The notes under the pieces: model-generated
The model's database searches: none
Seen by the model: only the letters and a program-made list of their open reading frames with translations
Told to the model about the DNA's origin: nothing
Part shown: positions 1-10,454 of the stretch, one piece after another
Layout of the letters: every line of letters begins with the position of its first letter
Position numbering within the stretch: position 1 is the stretch's first letter
Assembly (NCBI GenBank): GCA_030704615.1
Contig: CM060732.1
Coordinates: 7,686,001 to 7,750,000 of the forward strand
DNA: 64,000 bases
Direction of reading: 5' to 3'
Source: Takakia lepidozioides
Lineage: Eukaryota; Streptophyta; Takakiopsida; Takakiales; Takakiaceae
Program-made: the position numbers and the translations under genes

Positions 1-539
1 GTGTAGCCTCGGGACGAAGTCGTAGTGCGGCTTCGGCGTGTTCCCGTACCTCAGGCCAGCATTCCAAGGCGGACCCAATTGTAGTGATTGGGGCGCACGG
101 TTGGTTCAAGGTTATCTTCCTAGTCAAAGAGGGTTCCAGGGAACCCTTGCTCAAGATGATGCCAAAAGCGGCATCATGAGCGGTCGCAAGCAATGTTGTT
201 GCAGTAAGGCGATTCGATCCTTGGGGAGGATCGTTCCTTGGCCTTAAAGTAGGCCAAGAAGAGTGCACTGGGAGGAGCTTGAGAGGCTCCACCCTTGGCC
301 GGGACTTGGAGGAAGCCGGCCGAACTAGCTAGTGGAGAGTAGAGTCAAGTGTGGGGTTTGGTTCTTTGCCATGGGACGCCATGGTGCGGAAACAAACTCC
401 TTGATGTGGGACGCCACAACTTGGATGTTCGTTTCTACAAAATGGACAAGTCGATGAGGACATCGACTCCCTGTTGGTAGGGGTGTGTGTCGCGGCCCTT
501 TGGTAATGTCCTCTAGCGAAGTCCGCTGGAAGACTCACT

Positions 540-1260
540 TGCGCAAGTACGCTGCAAGGTCAGTCTGCTCGGGTGTGCTGCCAGCAACGTCTGGATAAGT
601 TTGCTGCCGGTCTCCTAAGGGTAAGTCCACTGGCAGGCCAGTCCGCCGGAGGGGACTGTTCGCAAGCAGTCCGTTGCAAGACTCACGTGCGCCAGTCTGC
701 TGCGACCTCAGTCTGGTCCAGCAAGTCCGCTGGCAGGCAGGTCCGCCAGAGGGACTGTTCGCAAGCAGTCCGCTACAAGACTCACGTGCGCCAGTCTACT
801 ACGACCTCAGTCTGGTCGAGCAAGTCCGCTCGCAGGCGAGTCCGTCGGATGAGACTGTTCGCAAGCAGTCCGCTGCAAGACTCACGTGCGCCACTCTGCT
901 GCGACCTCAGTCTGGTCCAGCAAGTCCGCTGGTAGGCAGGTCTGCTGGAGGGGACTGTTTGCAAGCAGTCCGCTGCAAGACTCACGTGCGCCAGTCTGCT
1001 GCGACCTCACTCTAGTCCGCTGGTAGGCGAGTCCGCCGGAGGGGCTATTTGGAAGTCTGCTGGCAATCCAGTCCGGTCGGGATGCCCTCTGGCCAAGTCC
1101 GTTGCAAGACTCACTTACGAAAGTCCGCTGCGAGGTCAGCATGGTCAGGTCTGCTGGCGGTGTCGTGAGGGCACACTCATGGCAGGTCAGAGTGGGCGAG
1201 TCTGCTGCCTGAATCCGTTTGGAACAGACGGGCAGACCAGTCAACTAGACAGTCTATTGG
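540..1260. repeat. 99-bp tandem repeat, about four copies, in GTCCGCTGG-rich sequence
   Basis: The segment CGCAAGCAGTCCGCTGCAAG recurs with its flanks at about 653, 752, 852 and 952, giving a period of 99-100 bp over roughly 640-1050. Flanking sequence to 1260 is built from the same short motifs (AGTCCGCTGG, CAGTCTGCTG) in looser order. Open frames in both directions here (for example 573-935 plus and 882-1244 minus) follow from the repeat and are not genes. Bases 1-540 show no recognisable coding region. Confidence 0.85.
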
Positions 1261-1343
1261 GTTAGTGCCCAAATCCACCGGCCAAGTCCTCTTTGAAGTC
1301 TCTCATGTGGGCATGTGTACTTTGCAGGGCTGTTTTTTGAGGA

Positions 1344-2486
1344 GTGCTAATTTTCCTGTGCCTTTGGCATGTCCGGCGGGCTTGGGTGAAGCAATTATGC
1401 GCGAAAACCAAAGATCCTATCATTGCCGCAAACTTGCTGAAAGATATGGGAGACCTCATGTACTGTAGAGGTGGACCAATCAATCCCAAAGAAGGTCTTG
1501 CATGGGTAGCAACAATGCTCCGATGCATGAGAAAGAAATATCCGAATGGGCATGAATTTCTGGACTACATCGATAAGGAATGGTGTCCTAAAATAGCAAT
1601 GTGGTGTACAGTAGCTCGCCATGTTCCGCATGCCACTCAAGACACCAATGCTAGCATTGAGGCATACCGTGGAAATTTGAAGGCAAGACTGAGGATGGGG
1701 AAAGGCAAAATGACTGGGCGTAGAGTGGATTGGCTCATATGGGAACTCACAAGCCGTGTGCTAACACACTACTGATATGCAATTCACCTGAAGACACACG
1801 GATTCATAAGGAATGACAAACAGGAGAAGTACATGTCCAGTTCTGTGCTTGCGGCACGCGATATCCTAGCTTGCAATGTCACTCTTCCGTTCCATCCTGG
1901 GCAATCAGCCTATGTTCTAAGCACCAATCACCCAAACACAATTTACATTGTTTACAACCCCGGATGCGAATGGGCTTCTTGCACTTGCCCATGGGCAATG
2001 AAGGGCAATTTGTGCAAGCATCAAGTCCGAGTCCTGAAGTTGCTTCATCCACACTTGCAGGATGGACTCATAGTGCGCGCTTGTGGCACGGCGCTGGGAA
2101 CCATTCATGGAGGATTGCATAATGTGTCTAGGGTTCATGCAAGTGTCGGCGACAAAGAGGGTTTGGGAAATGCAACAGAGGGCCCTTCCACAGATGACTT
2201 CCCCTATGATGCGGAGCCTGTCCTCGTACCATCCTCCATGGATGAAGAATTTGCAGACATACTTCGCATTGTTAGGGACGACAAATACCTGCAGAAACAT
2301 GTGTTGTCTTCTCTTCGTATCTGTAGGGGGCAGCTTGTTGATATTCTCGCCAAGAGTGCTGCAGGAATGTTGTACCAAAGTTGCAAGCGAAGAAATTGTC
2401 ATTTGCCCCCCGAACGACTCGTTAAACCTTTCAACCAATTTTCAATCATGAATCATTTAATAGGGGAACAATTGGTTCACCCTTAG
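1344..2486 (+). pseudogene. MULE transposase C-terminal part with SWIM zinc finger, one in-frame stop
   Basis: Two open segments (1344-1775 and 1833-2486) lie in one frame, split by a TGA at 1773-1775. The sequence reads sensibly through the stop (…THY-stop-YAIHLK…). The first part starts with a CLWHVRRAW block, like the end of the DDE domain of Mutator-like transposases. The second has a SWIM finger with the C-x-C-x8-C-x-H pattern (CTC…CKH, about 1980-2021), typical of MULE transposases just after the catalytic core. The catalytic core itself lies upstream and is missing: the frame is closed by a TGA at 1338-1340. The element is 5'-truncated. Product if active: cut-and-paste transposase in the nucleus. 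The assignment rests on motif order, not on a search. Confidence 0.7.
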
Positions 2487-2620
2487 AACCATTTTAGATT
2501 GACCTCATACTTGTCCGGTAACTTAAAGAGGGCATGTATAACACACTCCCAAAGTTTCAAATCAATCTAAAATCATTTGGCAAGGGAACGATTGGTTCAC
2601 CCATTGACCCGGTGTACACT
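2430..2620. repeat. Dispersed repeat family R1, reverse orientation
   Basis: The text ATAGGGGAACAATTGGTTCA followed by ACTTGTCCGGTA, GGGCATGTA and CAAATCAATCTAAAATCATT recurs at 7.4-7.8, 8.24-8.4 and 9.68-10.06 kb in either orientation. It overlaps the last codons of the MULE/SWIM remnant. Between 2620 and 2770 I see no gene. Confidence 0.75.
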
Positions 2621-2772
2621 GTCACTCTTCAAGATTCGTGGGTGTGGTGATTGATTATCCCATATGATGGACCGAGGTGCCATGGCCAAGTAACAAACCA
2701 TTAAAACATTATGGTACGAGACAAACACAATTGAAAACAACATTTATTCAAACATGATGTACACTCAGAGGT

Positions 2773-4179
2773 CTACAAGTTTCTATCCATCCTCCAGCAA
2801 TTTTTGGGCTCAGGCCAATTGAATAGCCCCATCATGAAACGCTTCACAACATTTTCTAGTTTGTACTGCAACTCTACTGTGTCTACACACAAGTTTTCCA
2901 GAGCGGAAGCAAAACAGGTTCCAATAGACATATCGTTGAACAAACTTGCATCGAACGTGTTACCCCCATTTATTGCCTGGGCTATCTTCCCAATTGCAAA
3001 GGTCTCTGATGGCACGGTTAGAGGGGGCCTACGAGGTGTGCCATCCGACTGGTTGTTGGCTACATTATGAACAATTGCAATTTCAGGTGCAATCCATCAT
3101 CTATGTGCGAGAGTCTTTATCATCTTGTCTCTGCTCTAAAAAATGTACAACGTGGTTTTTGGGTCATCCATCGTGGAGGCCATCCCCCAATCGCATACCC
3201 CGATGTACACATCTTCAGACCCTTGTGGAAAATGCAACAAGATGTTGTCGGGGGACATGTCATTGTGCAAGAGATGATGATTATGGACGTTGAGCATGAT
3301 GTGCAAAAACGCCCATGCCAATTGGGTGCGATTCTGTCGGAATCCGAACCAGTTGGTTGACCTCCTGCATTTCTTGCTCCGTCCCCCGTCGTTCCATTAA
3401 CTCCCTGTTATCCCGATCATTCCCCCTTTTCCTGTCAATACTCAACCATGATCGTTTGGTCCCCCCATTCCACCAATGTGTGTAACCTTCATTTCGACGT
3501 GGATGCAACGCAAAATACTTTATGATGCCGAAATGATGGAACTTTACAGCCAACGCCTCATTATTATGTTGGACTTTGGCAAGCTCAGCATTTGTTTCCC
3601 TGGGCGTTTTCCCTGCTAGCTCCCAAGATGGAGGAATGAATTGATCCCCAACAATTCTAACCCTCCGAATTGTACCATACCCTCCCTATTTGGGCGCGTC
3701 GAGTTGTTGTACCTGTACGTTTGTGTATATGTATCTCACGTTCAATGTCGCATCCGCGGACGAGGACCCTGCCTTCCATGGGAGTGGTTTTGTACGTCGT
3801 TTGGCGTGGGCCTTTGCCATGTCAGACCACCAATCCACTCCATCCAGTCCTCCATCCATTTCGTGAACTGGAACTTCGTCCTGTCCTCCTCCCATTCATC
3901 CCCGGCCAAAACCTCCCTCATTCTCATCTCCATATTGTGCTGGAATCTAAGGAACCCCTCATTCCCATGTCGGACATACAAAAGATTCAAACGCATTATG
4001 TCATTGTCCTTCAAATAATCCAGCACTACTTGCTTCACCACCTTCGCGGCCTCTGCGCTTTGATAGTCTTTTTTGTTGACCTGACTATCCCGTTTATGTG
4101 CATGTTTACGCTTCCTACATTTACGCCCACTTCCCGAGGAACCCCCTGACATTGGGTTCGAAGCAACGTTTCCGGACAT
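2773..4179 (-). pseudogene. Protein kinase-like gene, broken by two stops and a frameshift
   Basis: Reading minus, an N-terminal Ser/Gly and basic region (from MSGNV near 4179) is followed by a glycine-rich loop-like GGYGTI (about 3660-3690), then FHHFGIIKYFALHP. After a frameshift near 3360 comes a clear kinase catalytic loop, HNDMSPDN (Asp at 3259-3261), a DFG-equivalent DWG (Asp at 3190-3192) and an APE motif in WIAPE near 3090. The C-lobe ends at 2773. Stops: TAG at 3136-3138 and TGA at 3097-3099, both inside the activation segment, with kinase sequence continuing beyond. DWG replaces canonical DFG, and a VAIK lysine is not obvious. Family knowledge: HxDxxxxN and APE are diagnostic of the protein-kinase fold. 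Upstream lie a TATA-like box and a palindrome array, as for the RING gene at 10-13 kb. It could be a mobile-element cargo gene or a host pseudogene. Confidence 0.7.
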
Positions 4180-4361
4180 GATGAAAGTACTCTGCGGAAT
4201 AGACGCGGCTTCGTAACGAAAAACTAAACCCAGACTATTGATAACCTTATATACTAGCAGACCAATTTCCTCACCCTCTATTGGTAAGTACCCAAAGCAA
4301 ACTCTCCCGCAGTCCGACGAAAAAAAGGCAAAAACTCCTCCCCCACACAAATCCACTTTCT

Positions 4362-4362
<1 letters not shown>

Positions 4363-4394
<32 letters not shown>
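4363..4394. repeat. Homopolymer C32 tract
   Basis: An uninterrupted run of 32 C lies just 5' (minus sense) of the kinase-like gene, in its presumed leader. Read on the minus strand it gives a poly-glycine stretch in an ORF track, which I regard as non-coding. Its length in the assembly may be unreliable. Confidence 0.9.
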
Positions 4395-4395
<1 letters not shown>

Positions 4396-4485
4396 CTCAG
4401 TCCTGGCCACCGAAGTTCAAACTCCAAGAAGCCCCAGAATCGCACTCACAGAGAGGGAAAAAAAGTGGGTTGGGAATGAGGGGTA

Positions 4486-4502
4486 GGCCCTTATATACTG
4501 CC
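4486..4502 (-). promoter_or_regulatory. TATA-like box of the kinase-like gene
   Basis: On the minus strand the sequence reads GTATATAAGG about 310 bp before the MSGNV start, between the palindrome array (4598-4931) and the gene. A counterpart (CTTATAAGG at about 13.03 kb) sits in the same position before the RING-finger gene. Both are followed by a CACTTTTT stretch. Function is inferred from position and sequence only. Confidence 0.45.
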
Positions 4503-4559
4503 TGGAGAGGCCTGACGTGCGACCGCCTCTGCTGCCCATTCACGCCTCGCCACGTATCC

Positions 4560-4931
4560 AGGGAGCGGTCGCACCTAATAACAAAAAAGAAAAAGTCTGC
4601 GACCACCACCGGCTGGTGGTCGCACCCATTTAAAAAAAAATTAAAAATGTGCAACCATCCTCTGCTGGTGGTCGCACCTATTTATTTTTTTTAAAATTTG
4701 CGACCAACACCTGCTGGTGGTCGCACCCAATTTTAAAAAAAGAAAAAATGTGCAACCATCCTCTGCTTGTGGTCGCACCTATTAAAAAAAATGAAAATGT
4801 TGCGACCACCACCTGCTGGTGGTCGCACCCATTTAAAAAAAAAAAAAAAATGTGCGACCACCCCCTTCTGGTGGTCGCACCTATTTAAAAAAATTAAAAA
4901 TTTGTCCGACCAACCTTTGCTGACGGTCGCA
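4560..4931. repeat. Array of seven palindromes, 51-bp period, TGCGAC arms
   Basis: Seven units start at 4598, 4650, 4699, 4751, 4801, 4853 and 4904, so spacing is 49-52 bp. Each is a hairpin-forming palindrome of about 27 bp with arms TGCGACCACCA and TGGTGGTCGCA around a 5-base centre, separated by A/T-rich spacers. Half a unit occurs at about 4566. The same TGCGAC/GTCGCA pairs occur at 13.1-14.0 kb and, in GC-rich form, inside the CACTA end at 36.7-37.16 kb. Regular subterminal inverted repeats that bind the element's own protein are a hallmark of CACTA (En/Spm) transposons, so this may be a subterminal region; no CACTA terminus is visible beside this array. Confidence 0.9.
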
Positions 4932-5059
4932 TGATTAACAATATAAATCATAATATATGAATTTTATAGATAATTAATGAAGTCCACGTAATGAGGCCAC
5001 ATCGGTTGCCACGTCGGTTCTCATAGTAAATAGTCAATAATAAAGTAAAAAAATAAACA

Positions 5060-5300
5060 TATTTGTGTACAGTAACGTACGTGACGTGACGTGACGTGAC
5101 GCACGTCCGTCGTTGACGTCGGACGTGACGCTGACGCGTCAACGCCACGTCACGTCCAAATTTGCAACTATGGAGTCTGCTCAATCTGCCGAGTCTGCTG
5201 AGTCTGCTCATTATGCCGAGTCTGCTGGGTGATGAGTCTTCTGAGTCTGCTGAGTCGTGACTCTGTCGAGTCGGCTGAGTGTAGTGGGACCCGTGCAGTG
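5060..5300. repeat. ACGTGACG and GAGTCTGCT short-motif repeats
   Basis: Bases 5070-5155 are built from overlapping GACGTGACG units. Bases 5168-5290 are built from GAGTCTGCT units. A similar succession (ACGTGACG then GCAGACTCAG-type motif) appears in opposite layout at 17.32-17.48 kb, suggesting two copies of one element's subterminal region. Confidence 0.7.
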
Positions 5301-5374
5301 TGGGAGTCTGTAGAGTCTACTGGAGAGGCAATTGGAGTGGGCTGAGTGGATTGCTGCCGTGAGACTCATGAGAT

Positions 5375-5700
5375 TTGTCTTGCAGGGCGCACTGGAGTGT
5401 TGTTGTCATCGACGTGCGGAAAGGCTGCTACACTCACATGAACTCCATCGAGTCTTTGCATGGTTGCCCATATGTTTTGTCATGGATATGGAAGCTGTAT
5501 GCGGAGTGTTTAGGCTACAGTGTTGATTCACCGGGTTGGGAGGAGGTTAGGGCATTTCAGTTCAACCAGCCTGACAGCCATTCAGCTGGGAATGCGGGTT
5601 TTACGTCATGTCCTCATCCAAGGATATTATGAATGGCTACAAACTGGGCATACTCGAACCTCTTCTAAAAGGGCAGAAAGAGGAGTACATTTCACGAAAC
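5375..5700 (+). pseudogene. Ulp1-like (C48) cysteine protease remnant
   Basis: The frame opening at 5375 has AHWSVVVID with the presumed catalytic His at 5390-5392, followed by a helix-rich stretch ending EVRAFQFNQ. In another frame, about 67 codons later, comes SWECGFYVMSS with the presumed catalytic Cys at 5593-5595. This order and spacing (H-W … E/D-C-G-F-Y-V-M) matches the second half of the Ulp1/SENP fold. A frameshift lies near 5570-5590. The segment starts after a possible splice acceptor (TTGCAG at 5381-5386). Ulp1-type proteases are often carried by plant MULE and CACTA elements, so a mobile origin is likely. The upstream protease half and a start codon were not found. Expected role if intact: cleavage of SUMO-like conjugates. 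Confidence 0.6.
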
Positions 5701-6009
5701 ACTGGTTTACGTTCAAGTTTGCATTTGGCCAACGGATGCAGTGTTTTAAGTACATCTTGACTGGTTTGAGTGCTGCTGAGAAAGCAGTATCCTCATAGAT
5801 ATCCATCTGGGTCCGAGATTAGAGGTGCACCATAAGACGCATTTGTCATGTAAGCATGTTTTTGAGCATTTGCAACGAAATAAAATATGACTTTGTATAT
5901 ACATCCTATTGGTCGCATATGAGTGCAGTGTGGAGTAGTCAATGTAGATTTGTGACCAATTCACTGCATGTTGTTAAGCGGACTTACCTCTGCACACACA
6001 TTCATTTTG

Positions 6010-6560
6010 TTTAATATACCAAGGGAGTCCACTGGTCAGCAAACAGCCGAGAGTCAGTAGACTGCCAGAGTACGGGAAGAGGGTATGCCTAGGCTTGTGA
6101 GCAGACAGATGGCAATGTCACCAGACTGACGAGAGTCCGACAGACTGAGGAGTTGGGACCAGTCCGGCAGACTGGCAGATGCGATTGGGAACCATGAGTC
6201 TGCACTGGTGAGCAGACTGTCGAGAGTCACCGGAGTGGTATAGTACAGGCGGATGGCATTGGCCAGTAGACTGCCAAGTCTGGTCAGCAGAGTAATGAGA
6301 GTCCACCGTGCTGAGAATGGCCAGTCTGATGGGTAGACCGCATGAGGCTCGCTGGTCAGCCAGGTGCAGGCACGTTCAGAACCGGGAGACTGGTCTGCTC
6401 AGGAGAAGACTGGCACAGCAGACTGTTTGAAGACTGAGTCCCAGCCTGGTACAGCAGACTGGTTCAAATACCAGAAGAGTGGTTGAGCAGACTGGTTCAG
6501 ACACCAGAAGACTGGTTGAGCAGACTAGTTTACTAGGCTGGTTGGCAGGCAGGTTAGACG
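6010..6560. repeat. Degenerate CAGACTG/GTCTGCT repeat field
   Basis: Roughly 550 bp consist of loosely spaced copies of CAGACTGG, GCAGACTG and GAGTC motifs, without a fixed period at first and then with a 30-35 bp beat around 6440-6540 (ACTGGTTNAGCAGACTGG-type units). The same motif dominates 17.4-21.0 kb and resembles the 5' satellite at 0.5-1.26 kb. No gene is supported; 5700-6010 and 6560-7030 also hold nothing I recognise. Confidence 0.75.
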
Positions 6561-7029
6561 TCTGGTGCACATGCAATCGTACCGCCGAAATTTTATTTCA
6601 TGGGGAGAATGATACTGTACCATTTCTTACATTTCCTACTCTACTTTAAAACTGGTATACGGTCTGCGAGTCTCGGATTGTGGAGTATATGTGTGCTGCA
6701 GGTGTTGGGGCACCAACCCTCTTCCCTGTTTTGCGTAAGACCCTGGGTCGCGTTTTCCATGCCTCAACGAAATCTCGTTTCTTTTTCAGCGACATATTGT
6801 TGTTGTCATTTACATGACGGAAGCTCTTTGCTGCCGTACTTAAGCACATATGGACGAAAGTTGAACTTCAACAAAGTTGTTTGAATCGGTTATTCAAATT
6901 CATAAGGAAAAACAATCTTTCGTCTGCACATGAATTGTTTTTAATTCCATTCTGAAGTCATATGCTTGATAACAACATGAAGAGTTGCATGCAAAATATC
7001 ACCATGAACAGACATCGTCTGCATCCAAA

Positions 7030-7250
7030 ACACATTTTATTCCCTCATTTGCACTCTAAGGTGAAGTTATCTTCAACTTCATGCACTCTTTATAGAGAGT
7101 TCTGCAATAGTGAGCATAGAGCAAAGGATGAACGTTTTTTTCCAAACATTTTTCTTTGGTACATTTTTTGACAAGGATGTGGTGGTGTGAGGGTTCAACT
7201 CACAGAACAAAATCAAGCCAAAAACAAAATCATTGCGCCCCACACTCATT
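7030..7250. repeat. Repeat R3, copy 1 (partner at 8930-9150)
   Basis: TTCAACTTCATGCACTCTT, a T-rich stretch, and AAAATC-AGCCAAAAACAAAATC occur in the same order at 7060-7230 and 8965-9120, with many substitutions. These are diverged copies of one sequence in the same orientation. No coding capacity is apparent. Confidence 0.65.
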
Positions 7251-7379
7251 GCGCCCCACAATCCTATGCTCTCTAAATCATTTTATTTAGTAAAAATCCA
7301 GTTCAATTCAAAATTGGATGAAAGGGTGAACGGAAACTTCCCCGATGAAATGATATTTTATTGCTCCGAAACTTTGCAA

Positions 7380-7830
7380 ATGTCTTCTACATGCCCTCTT
7401 ACACGTCTTTGAGAAGTATGACATCAATCTAAAATGGTTTAAAGGGTGAACCAATCGTCCCCCTACCAAATTTTTTATTCACGTCATACTTGTCCGGTAC
7501 TTGTAGGAGGGCATGTGGCTGACACTTGCAAAGCTTCAAAGCAATGTAAAATCATTTGATAGGGGAACAATTGGTTCACCCTTTCAACCATATTTTACTA
7601 ACCTCATACTTGTCCGGTACCTTTAAAATGGCATGTGAAAGACACTTGCAAAGCTTTAAAGCACTCCAAAATCATTTGATATGTTCATGATTGATTCACC
7701 CTTTTAACCATTTTAGATTGATTTGAAACTTGTGAAAACTTGTGAAAGACCTGTAAGATGGCATGTACAAGACACTTGCCAAGTTTCAAATCAATCATTC
7801 CGTTATCAAATGATTTTATATTGCTTTGGA
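7380..7830. repeat. R1 repeat cluster, both orientations
   Basis: One forward copy (about 7365-7480: ACATGCCCTCTTA … AATGGTTTAAAGGGTGAACCAA) is followed by at least three reverse copies to 7820 (ACTTGTCCGGTAC … ATCATTTGATAGGGGAAC). Unit length is about 110-130 bp. A head-to-head then tandem layout suggests repeated insertion or template switching, not simple unequal exchange. Confidence 0.75.
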
Positions 7831-7839
7831 TGTCATTGC

Positions 7840-8250
7840 TTTGGTAATTCTAGCCCCCCAATGGCCCATTGTAACCCTTGAATTACAATTCAAAATGCAA
7901 TTCAAGCCCTTAAAATTGGTAATGTCAGTCCTTAAAATGACCAACCCCGGCCGCCCCTCAAATTGTAATTTGAGCCCTTGAAATTGTCAATTCCAACCCC
8001 TCAAATTGCAATTGAAGCCCCTGAAATTTAATTCCAACCCCTCAAATTGCACTTCTAGCCCTTGAAATGACAATTCCCGCCCCTCAAATTGCAACTGTGA
8101 AATGGCAATTGCTAGTGCAGCCCCTGAAATTGGCAATTGAAGCCCGTGGAATGGCAGTTTCAGCCCCTCAAATTGCAAGTCCACCCCCTGAAATTGGCAA
8201 TTCGAGCCCCATAAATGGCAATTTCAGCCCCTGAAATTGGCTATGGGTGA
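7840..8250. repeat. Short tandem repeat, CCCCTGAAATTGGCAATT-type unit
   Basis: About a dozen degenerate units of roughly 25-32 bp alternate CCCCTCAAATTGCAA and CCCTGAAATTGGCAAT. The minus-strand open frame 7987-8184 (repetitive GLELNFRG-type peptide) is a by-product of the repeat. An R1 copy follows at 8243-8400. Confidence 0.8.
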
Positions 8251-8414
8251 ACCAATCATTCCCCTGCCAAATGATTTTGGATTCATTTGAAACTTTGCGA
8301 GTGTCTTGTACATGCCCTCTTAAAGTTACTGGACAAGTATGATGTCAATGTTAAATGGTTCAAAGGGTGAACCAACAGTTCCCCTATTGGATGATTCATG
8401 ATTAATCGTTAACG

Positions 8415-8785
8415 ATTGATCTCATATTACACTGGGACCTATCAGAGGGTACATTGAACACACTGGCCAAGTCTCAAAGCGAACGAAAATCATTTGGATG
8501 GGCAACCATCCGTCGGCCCATCGAATTAATTTTGGTTGATCTCATATTACTTTGGGGCCTCTTCCATGGCACATTGAACATACTGGCCGAGTCTCAAAGC
8601 GAACCAAAATCATCTCGATGGCCAACCATCCGTTGAGCCATCGAATGAATTTTGATTGATCTGATATTAGTCCGGGACTTGTGAGAGGGTGTCTCAAACG
8701 TACTGGCAAAGTTTGGAAGCAAATAAAAATGATTTGGATGGGCAACCATCCGTTCACCCGTTGAATGTATTCCGCTGGATCTGCT
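8415..8785. repeat. 120-bp tandem repeat R2, three copies
   Basis: ATTGATCTCATATTAC, ACTGGCCAAGTCTCAAAGCG and GGCAACCATCCGTTGGCCCA recur every 120 bp (for example CTGGCCAAGTCTCAAAGCGA at about 8462 and CTGGCCGAGTCTCAAAGCGA at about 8582). The same repeat appears twice more at 9420-9640, nearly identical to the first copy. Confidence 0.85.
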
Positions 8786-8929
8786 ATTGCTTTGGGACCT
8801 GTTGGACTGTGTTTCGCATGCTCACGATTTTTTTTTCATTCGATTTTTGAATGGGGCGTGTAATGTAGCCATATGCAACGTGCGTGCCAAATTTGGGGGC
8901 AAACATAATTCATTTGGACCCAAAACCAC

Positions 8930-9150
8930 AGTTTCTTCCCTTTTTTGCACTCCAAACTTGACTTGTGTTCAACTTCATGCACTCTTCATACAGAGTTTTG
9001 CAATAAAGAACGAAGAGAACACTTTTTTTTTGGGGCATTTTTTATTGGTCCAAATTTTGGCGGGGGAGTAGTGGTGGGATGCTGGAAGCCGCAGAACAAA
9101 ATTGAGCCAAAAACAAAATCGATACGTGCCAGAAACCCCCAATGAAAGGT
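8930..9150. repeat. Repeat R3, copy 2
   Basis: Diverged partner of 7030-7250. It contains the T9 run and the GAGCCAAAAACAAAATC end. Nothing coding is supported between 9150 and 9420. Confidence 0.6.
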
Positions 9151-9419
9151 TGTGCAAACCTATTTTTTGGCTTAAAATTAATTTAAATTCAATTACATTA
9201 TGGAATGGCTTGGTGTCGATGGGGAGGCAAATGATTTATTCGTCTGTTGTGTCTCCGCACATGTGTCGCACACATATTTAAGCACATGTGGGAAAAAGAG
9301 GGGCTTCAACCACATCCGTTCAATGGGTGCAATAGCCGTGCGCATTGCAGGATTTTTTTTTTCGCAATGAACAAAAACCAGATGACAACTGAACGCCTCA
9401 TTGGCCCATCGAACGAATT

Positions 9420-9640
9420 TCGATTGATCTCATATTACACTGGGACCTATCAGAGGGTACATTGAACACACTGGCCAAGTCTCAAAGCGAACGAAAATCA
9501 TTTGGATGGGCAACCATCCGTTGGCCCATTGAACAAATTTCGATTGATCTCATATTACTCTGGGGCCTCTTCCATGGTACATTGAAGATATACTGGCCAA
9601 GTCTCAAAGCGAACCAAAATCATTTGGAGGCAAATGATTT
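9420..9640. repeat. 120-bp repeat R2, second location
   Basis: Two units that closely match 8415-8640, starting ATTGATCTCATATTACACTG. High similarity across about 200 bp implies a recent duplication within this 1-kb neighbourhood. Confidence 0.8.
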
Positions 9641-9664
9641 ATGCGTCTGTTCATTTATTTGTGA

Positions 9665-10060
9665 TTAATCGTTAATGGTGAAAAGGATAAACCAAAGGTT
9701 CCTTGATCAAAAAAAATTTGAATGATTTGAAATTTTGCCAGTATGTTCTACATGCCTCTTACATGGACCGACAAGTATGAGATCAATAAAAAATGGTTCA
9801 CAGGAAGAACCAATGGTTACTTGATGTGCCGATTTCTGAATGCTTTCAAACTTTGCCATTGCATTGTACATGCCCTCTTAAAGGTACCGGACAAGTATGA
9901 GTTCGATTTAAAATATTGCAATGGGTGAACCAATGGTATCTTCATTCAGCAATTTTTGATTGTTTTGAAACTTTGCCAGTATATTGTACATGCGTCAAAC
10001 AGGTACCGAACAAGTATGAGGTCATTCAAAAATGGTTCAAAGGATGAACCTCGTATTTCC
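9665..10060. repeat. R1 repeat cluster, forward, three copies
   Basis: Three forward R1 units (about 9700-9815, 9830-9940, 9950-10060), each with TTTGCCANTATNNTCTACATG, a CGGACAAGTATGAG core and AATGGTTCA(A/C)AGG-TGAACCAA. Bases 10060-10440 hold no gene that I recognise. Confidence 0.75.
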
Positions 10061-10454
10061 AAAAATTACGTAGACTATATAGTGGGTTGCACATTTAAGT
10101 TTTCGCAACCTGAGACCTTTGGCCTACTCCCTACGTTTCTAGCCTTTCTAGTCATCTTCATCTAGATTTATTACTTCGTTGTCGTCATCTCCAGATGTTG
10201 ATGAAGATGCTCCGGGTGTAGAGGACGTGCCTCCACCAGTACGGAGAGCTCGAGCCTGGGCTCGAGTGGTCAAAGAGGACCCAGTGTTGTGTGGTCCACC
10301 CTTGCCATCATGCGTAGCGTTCTAGGCGAGTGCTGACTCTCTTCCACATTTGCCAGAGCCGGGTGTCGCTCTTGCTACGGCGGCATGCAATTTTTCAATT
10401 AAATCCGATATGTTTGGAAGTGGCAAGAACACCCCTGGAATAGGGGCAACTTGG

